Origin: Candidatus Thorarchaeota archaeon
GTDB lineage: Archaea > Asgardarchaeota > Thorarchaeia > Thorarchaeales > Thorarchaeaceae
Assembly (NCBI GenBank): GCA_016840825.1
Contig: JAEORN010000195.1
Location: 1-11,929 of the forward strand
Length of the DNA stretch: 11,929 nt
Direction of reading: 5' to 3'
Shown here: one piece after another, positions 1 through 5,166 of the stretch
Position numbering within the stretch: the first letter of the stretch is position 1
How the letters are laid out: the number at the start of each line of letters is the position of its first letter
Made by a program: the position numbers and the translations under genes
The notes under the pieces: generated by a model
Told to the model about the DNA's origin: nothing
The model's database searches: none
Seen by the model: the letters and a program-made list of their open reading frames with translations, nothing else

Positions 1-506
1 GTCATCAGTAGCATCATACCGAGCCAGAAGATCGGTAACGCATAGATGAACAACGCCACCGTTACAGCGCCAACATCCTTTCTTGAACCAGGATCAGCAG
101 CAACCTTCACACCAGTCCAGATTCCTAGAATGATGGAAACAATTGAGGAAGTGCCCATTAACAATAAGGTATTCGGTAAACGAGCCATAATCTCATCCAT
201 CACAGGTTTCTGTGTGACAAACGAGATACCGAAGTTCCCCGTGAACATGTTCACGACATAACGCCAGAACATGTAGATCCAGTCGAAGATATCTGGGTCA
301 GGCACTAGTCCGAATCGTTCGTAAAGTTGCTGAAGTGCGTCACGAGTTAGGTTTCTGCGAAGCTCCTCGCTGATCATCAGATCAACAGGACTAACATGCA
401 ATACAAGCGTGGGAAGTCTGAAGAGAAAGAAATTGAAGCATACTACAGCTACAACTAGTAGAAACATGTAGATGCATCGTCTAATCACATATTCTCTTAG
501 TCCCAT
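1..506 (-). CDS. DppB/OppB-family ABC transporter permease, N-terminal part (cut by window edge)
   Basis: Translating the minus strand from the ATG at 504-506 gives 168 residues that run off the left edge. Residues 10-32 form a first membrane helix (YVIRR, then a hydrophobic stretch). A periplasm-side loop follows, and then the family signature around residues 88-115: TGNFGISF, PVMDEIMARLPNTLLL. Two further helices lie at about 113-131 and 147-168. The match to the DppB/OppB inner-membrane permeases of oligopeptide or dipeptide importers is strong and colinear. These proteins pair with a DppC-type permease, two ATPases and a binding protein, none of which is visible here, so they would lie to the left. 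The EAA loop that contacts the ATPase falls outside the window. A GAGGT ribosome site sits 7 nt before the ATG. The transported substrate cannot be told; peptides and sugars are both common for this family in archaea. Confidence 0.9.
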   Translation of the reverse strand, partial: MGLREYVIRRCIYMFLLVVAVVCFNFFLFRLPTLVLHVSPVDLMISEELRRNLTRDALQQLYERFGLVPDPDIFDWIYMFWRYVVNMFTGNFGISFVTQKPVMDEIMARLPNTLLLMGTSSIVSIILGIWTGVKVAADPGSRKDVGAVTVALFIYALPIFWLGMMLLM

Positions 507-531
507 TTCCTGTACCTCACATAGAGAAAAG

Positions 532-571
532 ATACATAGTGATACTATGTATAGTATCACAATATATTGTG
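532..571. promoter_or_regulatory. Cluster of three overlapping palindromes, likely operator of the ABC permease gene
   Basis: Three perfect dyads overlap. The first is ATACATAGT-GAT-ACTATGTAT at 532-552. The second is GTGATACTA-TGTA-TAGTATCAC at 539-560. The third is the 14-bp palindrome CACAATATATTGTG at 558-571. They lie between the minus-strand TATA box (581-588) and the permease start codon (506), over the expected transcription start near 560. That is where an archaeal repressor usually binds. The function is inferred from position; the dyads are directly visible. Confidence 0.5.
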
Positions 572-580
572 TTGCTTTGT

Positions 581-588
581 ATATATAA
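581..588 (-). promoter_or_regulatory. TATA box for the ABC permease gene, possibly shared with the divergent hydrolase
   Basis: Read on the minus strand the sequence is CCTTATATATAC (590 to 579), a good archaeal TATA box. Transcription would be expected to start near 560, giving a leader of about 55 nt. The core TATATA is symmetrical, so it could also serve the plus strand with a start near 610, 12 nt before the small ORF at 623. Confidence 0.5.
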
Positions 589-606
589 GGAACGAGATGA
601 GCGTAA

Positions 607-637
607 TCCAGTATAGTCAAAAATGAGTATAGCTGGA
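607..637 (+). promoter_or_regulatory. Hairpin in the hydrolase leader
   Basis: TCCAGTATA (607-615) can pair with TATA-g-CTGGA (628-637), leaving one bulged G and a 12-nt loop. The loop holds the ATG at 623-625 that opens the short leader ORF, so folding could affect its translation. The pairing is visible; the role is inference. Confidence 0.3.
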
Positions 638-697
638 CCTCTATCATCCGAAGAGAAGACTGATATTCATGATGCGTCTATCTGGGCATCACAATGA
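623..697 (+). CDS. Possible 24-residue leader peptide upstream of the MBL-fold hydrolase
   Basis: A short open frame runs from ATG at 623 to TGA at 695-697 and would encode MSIAGPLSSEEKTDIHDASI plus WASQ. Its stop overlaps the ATG of the hydrolase gene (694) as ATGA, the classic arrangement for translational coupling. The hydrolase has no convincing ribosome site of its own, which makes coupling attractive. An in-frame stop lies just upstream (614-616), so the frame cannot extend further left. There is no clear Shine-Dalgarno before 623, but a TATA-like element at 581-588 would place a transcript start about 12 nt upstream. The peptide has no recognisable family. Chance ORFs of this size are common, so confidence is low. 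Confidence 0.3.
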   Translation: MSIAGPLSSEEKTDIHDASIWASQ

Positions 698-1449
698 AGA
701 TAACACTCCTTGGAACAGGGACATCATTTCCAGATTCCACAAGAGTACAATCTGGAGTGATGATTGAAGCAGATGACAGCTTTGTCCTAATTGACATCGG
801 CTCAGGAGTGCTACATAGACTAACTCAAACAGGGATTGAGTTGACTTCAATCGCAGGGGTTTTCATTAGCCATCTTCACATTGACCATTGGTCTGATTTT
901 GTCACCTTATTGCAAACTCTTTGGTTACAGGGCTTTGATAGACCGCTACTACTCTATGGTCCGCCTGATATCAGAAACTGGATGCGTGGAATATTCGAGG
1001 TAGCTATCCCCTTCTATCGGGACAAAGTCATTATTGAACTGCATGTTCTTTCAGAGAGAGATGCAGTACAGTGTGGTCCATTCTCCGTTTCAACATGTCC
1101 AACGATTCATAGCACTCATGATACAAGAGCATTCAGGGTTGAGCATGAGAAGAAATCCGTGGTGATTTCATCAGATACTGCATTCAGTCGTGATATAATC
1201 GAACTAGCCAAAGGTGTTGACCTCCTAATCCATGAATGTAATTGGCTTGATGGTTCTAATCCAGAGGGAGTTCATACAAGTCCGCTAGAGTTGATGAGAA
1301 TTATAGAAGAAGCAGGCCCTCAAAAAGTCATATTGACACACATGATGCCAGAGGTAGTAAGTGAAGGGAAGAAAGTACTTGGTATTGTAGGGCGAAGATC
1401 TAATGCTGAGATTATCTTGGGCCACGATCTTATGACGCTTGAAATCTAA
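694..1449 (+). CDS. Metallo-beta-lactamase-fold hydrolase, RNase Z-like
   Basis: This is a 251-residue soluble protein of the metallo-beta-lactamase fold. It opens with LLGTGTSFPDSTRVQSG, typical of the RNase Z/ElaC-like branch. The zinc ligands are all present: H60-x-H62-x-D64-H65 (SHLHIDH), H139 or H142, D161 in VVISSDT, and H216 in ILTHMMP. H194 (VHTSP) matches the extra conserved histidine region of the branch. RNase Z enzymes cut the 3' trailer from tRNA precursors. This protein is shorter than the usual ~300 residues and shows no obvious flexible arm (exosite) for tRNA binding. It may therefore be a relative acting on another phosphodiester or ester. The start follows from the N-terminal LLGTGT strand. 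The 3' end overlaps the stop of the convergent gene by 4 bp. The fold is certain; the substrate is not. Confidence 0.85.
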   Translation: MKITLLGTGTSFPDSTRVQSGVMIEADDSFVLIDIGSGVLHRLTQTGIELTSIAGVFISHLHIDHWSDFVTLLQTLWLQGFDRPLLLYGPPDIRNWMRGIFEVAIPFYRDKVIIELHVLSERDAVQCGPFSVSTCPTIHSTHDTRAFRVEHEKKSVVISSDTAFSRDIIELAKGVDLLIHECNWLDGSNPEGVHTSPLELMRIIEEAGPQKVILTHMMPEVVSEGKKVLGIVGRRSNAEIILGHDLMTLEI

Positions 1450-1916
1450 CGCTTCTTCGCAAGAATCATCTCATCAGAAGGTTTGTACATTCGTTCGATG
1501 TTCTTGCAGCCAAATGCCGCCATCAAGACAAAAAGTGGTGCTGTCAGAGTAAGACTCTCCAATTCAGGTAAGATGGCTGGTACACCAGTCTGCACGATAG
1601 AGAATCCGTTAATGGCCAAGACGATGAACCACGCAGAGGCATGAAAAGCATTGAAGATCGATGCCTTTCGAGCAATCCCGTATGAGTAGTACTCCAAGAT
1701 GAAATACGTTTCGCGAAAGATGTAAACAAGAACGGCTAATGTTCCGAGAACGAGAAATTGTATTCCAAGAAAAGCATAAAGCACATAGACTGCAAAAATA
1801 CCAGCTGCAAACTCAAAATACGTTGTCATAGGATTGAATGGTCTTCGAGGGTCTTCCTTCGTGACCTGTTCTTCCAAGGGATGAATCTCAGTATCGATTT
1901 CATTTTCTTCGTTCAA
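1446..1916 (-). CDS. Four-helix membrane protein of unknown function
   Basis: The 156-residue product starts with an acidic, charged cytoplasmic tail (about residues 1-28). Predicted membrane helices lie at about 33-51, 53-67, 90-108 and 122-138, followed by a short basic C-terminus ending AKKR. I do not recognise a family, and no catalytic motif is visible. The start is a TTG at 1914-1916 without a Shine-Dalgarno. A TATA-like GTTAAAAG on the minus strand at 1953-1946 would place the transcript start within about 10 nt, so near-leaderless initiation is plausible. The next in-frame ATG (1827-1829) would remove the acidic tail. The gene converges on the MBL hydrolase, and the two stop codons overlap. 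Confidence 0.65.
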   Translation of the reverse strand: MNEENEIDTEIHPLEEQVTKEDPRRPFNPMTTYFEFAAGIFAVYVLYAFLGIQFLVLGTLAVLVYIFRETYFILEYYSYGIARKASIFNAFHASAWFIVLAINGFSIVQTGVPAILPELESLTLTAPLFVLMAAFGCKNIERMYKPSDEMILAKKR

Positions 1917-1998
1917 TTGGATTCAGTTTTGTCAGACATCCAATGCTTTTAACTGAGGGTTTCCTCGCAAATTTCGAAAAAAGCACATCGTGTGAATC

Positions 1999-2005
1999 TT
2001 TAAAA
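1999..2005 (+). promoter_or_regulatory. TATA box of the SPFH/zinc-ribbon gene
   Basis: TTTAAAA at 1999-2005 predicts a transcript start near 2028 and a leader of about 30 nt. The leader contains GGGTG (2045-2049) 8 nt before the ATG at 2058. It faces away from the minus-strand TATA-like element at 1946-1953, so the 141-bp gap is a divergent promoter region. Confidence 0.45.
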
Positions 2006-2057
2006 CAGCTCAGTCTCACGTACTAACAGTACTCGAATTAATACGGGTGTATATAGC

Positions 2058-2930
2058 ATGGCAGATGCGATTGAATGGACAAACGCTGGACCAGATCAAA
2101 TTGTCTGGCGTTATCCGGATAATAGAATTGATTGGGGCTCACAACTAATTGTTTTGGAAAATCAGGCAGCTATCTTCTACAGAGATGGCAAAGCGCTTGA
2201 TACATTCCTAGCTGGGCGCCATAAACTTACGACAAGCAGTATGCCTGGTCTTGTAGGTTGGCTTCAGAAGAAAGTCAAAGGTGACGTATTTGAGGCGACC
2301 TGTATATTTCTCGCAAGAGGACAATTCCAGGGCAAGTTTGGTGGACGCGGTCAGACAAGTGATCTAGCTCCTCTGATGTTCCATGGCAATTTCTGGTTTA
2401 GAATCAAGGAACCAAAGATCTTCACCAACGAAGTAGTTGGGAATCAGAATGCTTTTGATACAAGGCGAGTTAACGATTACCTACGCTCATTTATGAACGA
2501 ACGTGTCATCGATGAGTTTGCACATTACGATCTACAAGCAGTCTTTACTCAGCTCGACGAAACAAGCATGAAAGTTAAGACCCAAGTGCGTATGAACTTT
2601 GAACGTATCGGTCTAGAACTTGTTGATCTCAAGTTCGAGGGAATGGATACTACAGAGAAATACCGCGAGAGACTCTTTATGCTGAGAACAGCAGGTGTCA
2701 GCGGATCACAACTCCTAGGTTCTGAAACCATGAGAGATGCAGCTGACTCAATAGGAAAAAGTCCTGGTGCAGGATTTGGTGCTGGAGCAGCTATGATGGG
2801 TGCTATGGGTGCAGCTATGGGGTCTGGAGGTCCTGCAGGAACTCCTGCTGGAGCCAAGTTCTGTGCCAACTGTGGTACTGCTCTCAATGGAGCTAAGTTC
2901 TGTCCCAACTGCGGTAGCAGAGTAGGATAA
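2058..2930 (+). CDS. SPFH (band 7) domain protein with C-terminal zinc ribbon
   Basis: The 290-residue protein has a band-7/SPFH-type domain over about residues 15-220. This is the branch often annotated 'virion core protein-like' (Band_7_1): it has VLENQAAIFYRDGK near the start, GRGQTSDLAPLMFHGNFWFRIKEP in the middle, and an amphipathic helical end. A Gly/Ala/Met-rich linker (about 233-264) leads to a short zinc ribbon with C269-x2-C272 and C282-x2-C285. SPFH proteins form oligomeric scaffolds, usually at membranes. This one has no membrane helix or signal peptide, so it is probably cytoplasmic or peripheral. The start is supported by GGGTG upstream and by a TATA box at 1999-2005. It is followed by a strong terminator. 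The domain assignment is solid; the cellular role of this branch is poorly known. Confidence 0.85.
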   Translation: MADAIEWTNAGPDQIVWRYPDNRIDWGSQLIVLENQAAIFYRDGKALDTFLAGRHKLTTSSMPGLVGWLQKKVKGDVFEATCIFLARGQFQGKFGGRGQTSDLAPLMFHGNFWFRIKEPKIFTNEVVGNQNAFDTRRVNDYLRSFMNERVIDEFAHYDLQAVFTQLDETSMKVKTQVRMNFERIGLELVDLKFEGMDTTEKYRERLFMLRTAGVSGSQLLGSETMRDAADSIGKSPGAGFGAGAAMMGAMGAAMGSGGPAGTPAGAKFCANCGTALNGAKFCPNCGSRVG

Positions 2931-2941
2931 TCAAAAGAAAA

Positions 2942-2982
2942 CTGGAGAGTCGTAAGACCTCCAGATTCTTCTCTTTTTCTTC
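2942..2982. terminator. Bidirectional hairpin terminator between convergent genes
   Basis: The stem is CTGGAG-a-GTC (2942-2951) with loop GTAA and GAC-CTCCAG (2956-2964): nine pairs with one bulged A. On the plus strand it is followed by a T-rich run (2966-2982, including TTTTT). On the minus strand it is followed by TTTTCTTTTGA. It would therefore end both the SPFH gene and the leucine-rich-repeat gene. Confidence 0.7.
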
Positions 2983-2995
2983 TATAATAATCAGA

Positions 2996-4009
2996 TTACT
3001 CTGTCAACTCGATGGTGTAATTTTCGAGCAGGCTCTTCAACCATTGAAATCCAAATGTATACTCTGCAGTGCCATACTTGTTTTCAATCAAAGCTTTAAC
3101 ATTGGGTCGCTTGATTATTTCCTCAACTTTCTCAATAGGTACTCCAACAATCACCTTTGTCTTTTCATCAACAAAGAAGGCAGCTCCACGAGTGACATCC
3201 ATTGGCTTTTCTAGTATCGGAGTCATGTCAATTTCGGATATCTCATTTTGAATCAAGGTAATATGACCAATTCGTTCAGCGTTTGAGAGGAGGTTGAGGT
3301 CAAAGGAGGTAAGCCCAATATTCACCAACGAGAGCATATCGATGTATGACTGTTCCTTCAAGACTGAGAAGTCTATATTGGGTTCATTCTCTTCCAAGAA
3401 TCCTCCTATGCTTAGACAGTCAAGAGGAATGTTCCGTGGTAGTATTATTTCAAAGATACCGATGTCATCATAGGCAGTCCTGCCAAAGTTCAATATCTCT
3501 ATCGATCCAAGATTAGGACAATCAGAAAGCTTGGACAGATCAATACATGAACCATGAAATCCTCGGATCGAGATGCTTTCAAGATTTGAACATGTACATA
3601 GTCCATCTAGCTTCAAGAATTCAAGGTTGATGTCAATCGTGATTTTCTCTATCGATTTATTTCCAGATAGAACACTGAGGTCTAAACCTTCAATCTTGGA
3701 CTCTTCATAGATTGAAAGATGAAGTTCTTTCAAATAGGAGAGATTTCCAAGATCTCCTAGGAGAATCTGTTCCAATTCGGGTCCATCAAGAATCTGAATG
3801 ATTCGAAGATTCTCCAATTTTGATATCCCAGCCAGATCGAGAACCTTTCCATCAAGAACTGTGATTATGAGAGATTGTAGTCCGGGTGCTGAAGTCTGTA
3901 TATCTTCTATCAGCGTTTCGTCAAACGTATCTGTGATTTCTAGAGATGTTTTATTTGCAAGGAGCTTCCGACGCACCTCTCGATCCTTGGATATCATTTG
4001 GAAAATCAA
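2996..4009 (-). CDS. Leucine-rich-repeat protein of unknown function
   Basis: The 337-residue protein carries irregular leucine-rich repeats from about residue 43 to 262. Strand segments visible in register include LENLRIIQI (65-73), LSYLKELHLSI (90-100), CSNLESISI (140-148) and CPNLGSIEI (164-172). Further strands lie near 222-230 and 245-253. A separate C-terminal segment (about 270-337, FFVDEKTKVIVGVP then helices) is not repetitive. There is no signal peptide or membrane helix, so it is likely cytoplasmic. Such solenoids normally bind proteins; the partner is unknown. The start is TTG at 4007-4009, chosen because GGTGAG lies 5 nt upstream. The next ATG (3995-3997) would have that site too far away. 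A TATA element (4038-4043) lies in the divergent gap with the surface-protein gene. Confidence 0.7.
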   Translation of the reverse strand: MIFQMISKDREVRRKLLANKTSLEITDTFDETLIEDIQTSAPGLQSLIITVLDGKVLDLAGISKLENLRIIQILDGPELEQILLGDLGNLSYLKELHLSIYEESKIEGLDLSVLSGNKSIEKITIDINLEFLKLDGLCTCSNLESISIRGFHGSCIDLSKLSDCPNLGSIEILNFGRTAYDDIGIFEIILPRNIPLDCLSIGGFLEENEPNIDFSVLKEQSYIDMLSLVNIGLTSFDLNLLSNAERIGHITLIQNEISEIDMTPILEKPMDVTRGAAFFVDEKTKVIVGVPIEKVEEIIKRPNVKALIENKYGTAEYTFGFQWLKSLLENYTIELTE

Positions 4010-4037
4010 GTATACTCACCTTTTTCAAAGTAACTGC

Positions 4038-4043
4038 TTATAA
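4038..4043. promoter_or_regulatory. Symmetrical TATA element in a divergent promoter
   Basis: TTATAA sits 29 bp from the leucine-rich-repeat gene start (minus) and 52 bp from the surface-protein start (plus). It reads as a TATA box in both directions. It could drive a near-leaderless minus transcript and a plus transcript with a leader of about 30 nt carrying GAAGGA. This is a weak single-motif call. Confidence 0.35.
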
Positions 4044-4094
4044 TGACCTAGTGTAAATCATTCTGAATTCACGAAATGAGATTGAGAGAAGGAT

Positions 4095-4841
4095 ATGAAA
4101 CAAGTTTTACGATACATCGTATTGGCTCTAATATTCTCGAATCTGCTAGCTGTGATTTCAACTAATCAGCGTCAAAACTTACATTGGGGATATAATGAAG
4201 GTAGACGATACGATTTCGTGATTGAAGACTATGTCAATCTAAATGGAACTGTAACACAGCATTCTGAATACCTTCACTCTATTGCTCCATCTTATCCAGA
4301 GATACCTGAATTCATTTCATCGATTGATTCTATCCCTAGAGTATCATTTGGGTTGTTCTTTGAGAATGGAAGCTATGCAGAAGAAAGAGGACTTGCAGTG
4401 CCAATTGGAAATTGGAGTGTTTTCACTGCCATCATCGTCAATTATGCCCTTGAAACGAACTTGTCCATCCATATCATTGATACAGAATTAGAATGGGGAT
4501 ACAATGCAACTCTCCTCGCCTACGGAGACTACATCTTCTCAACTATAATCACATATTCAAAGGAAGATGGAGTCATTAACGAACAGACTTGGGATGATCG
4601 AGTTGGGAACTACTTTCATTCACGCGACTCCATTAGGCGCATCCCAATGAGCCCTGTTGTTCAGAACCTAATCATATCTAGTATCGTGGGTATAATTATA
4701 GTGGGAGTGATCATCACTCTTTCAGGGTTTCGTGGTTCGTCTATTCAACGAAGAACTGTCAAACTCACTGTTCTTTCTTCTCAGATGCGAATGACAGGTA
4801 GATCTTCTGGTCGGTTTCGTCTATTATCGATCGATAGTTAA
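4095..4841 (+). CDS. Predicted exported, single-pass membrane protein with glycosylation sequons
   Basis: The 248-residue product begins with a signal-peptide-like or anchor segment (KQVLRYIVLALIFSNLLAVIS, residues 2-22). An extracytoplasmic domain of about 165 residues follows, and then a strong membrane helix at about 189-211 (LIISSIVGIIIVGVIITLSG). The tail is short and basic. Type I topology is likely. The outer domain has five N-x-S/T sequons (N50, N91, N106, N122, N137), which fits archaeal N-glycosylation. No family is recognised. Upstream, GAAGGA lies close to the ATG. The last 26 codons lie antisense to the end of the next gene. The tail encoded there (from about residue 223) is Ser/Arg-rich and low in complexity, so it may be a recent read-through past a lost stop. 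Confidence 0.65.
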   Translation: MKQVLRYIVLALIFSNLLAVISTNQRQNLHWGYNEGRRYDFVIEDYVNLNGTVTQHSEYLHSIAPSYPEIPEFISSIDSIPRVSFGLFFENGSYAEERGLAVPIGNWSVFTAIIVNYALETNLSIHIIDTELEWGYNATLLAYGDYIFSTIITYSKEDGVINEQTWDDRVGNYFHSRDSIRRIPMSPVVQNLIISSIVGIIIVGVIITLSGFRGSSIQRRTVKLTVLSSQMRMTGRSSGRFRLLSIDS

Positions 4842-5061
4842 CATCACCAATCTCTTTGATCTTGATCTTTAGTTCTTCAATTGCTGAGTCGTCGTCAGGT
4901 CGGAGTCGAAGATATTCTTTCAAGAAATCGAGTTGAATTGCCTTGTCTGTGTCTTTCACTTCTTTCAAGATATCACGAAAACGCTGCATTGACTCCATAT
5001 CAAGTTGCACATTTTTCTTGTGAATTTCATCCATCTTCTTTGTGTACTTTAAAACATCCAT
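4765..5061 (-). CDS. Small helical protein of unknown function
   Basis: The product has 98 residues and is mostly charged helix. About residues 1-70 are rich in Lys, Glu and Asp, with heptad-like spacing (KYTKKMDEIHKKNVQLDMES, then FLKEYLRLRPDDDSAIEELK). A short strand-like end (KIYLSFASEKKEQ) follows. The RPDDDSAIEELK part resembles a TPR-like helical hairpin, but I cannot assign a family. The start is the ATG at 5059-5061 because GGAGGAT (5071-5077) lies 9 nt upstream; a TTG at 5080-5082 would sit upstream of this site. The gene runs divergently from the methyltransferase (105-bp gap) and overlaps the convergent surface-protein gene by 77 bp. The strong ribosome site supports a real gene. 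Confidence 0.6.
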   Translation of the reverse strand: MDVLKYTKKMDEIHKKNVQLDMESMQRFRDILKEVKDTDKAIQLDFLKEYLRLRPDDDSAIEELKIKIKEIGDVNYRSIIDETDQKIYLSFASEKKEQ

Positions 5062-5166
5062 TTTATCAAAATCCTCCTTCAAGTTTAAAATTGATTTTCA
5101 TACAAATATCGTATCCGAAACTTATGAGTCTTCACAAACCTCATTCATGATTTACTATATATTCAA

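Noticed and set aside
46..261. 71-codon open frame on the plus strand
   Set aside because: It is antisense to the ABC permease, whose colinear family match on the minus strand is clear.
589..693. Possible C/D-box small RNA
   Set aside because: ATGAG and CTGA fragments occur, but no properly spaced set of C, D', C' and D boxes could be found.
1758..1952. 64-codon open frame on the plus strand
   Set aside because: It is antisense to the four-helix membrane protein, lacks a ribosome site and has no protein-like pattern.
2549..2908. 119-codon open frame opposite the SPFH gene
   Set aside because: It is a Pro/Ala-rich shadow of the Gly/Ala linker and zinc ribbon on the true strand.
5080..5082. 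TTG start adding 7 residues to the small helical protein
   Set aside because: It lies upstream of the strong GGAGGAT ribosome site, which is correctly spaced for the ATG at 5059-5061.
5153..5161. TATA-like TACTATATA just before the methyltransferase start
   Set aside because: It is only about 6 bp from the ATG, so transcription would begin inside the gene beyond the start codon.
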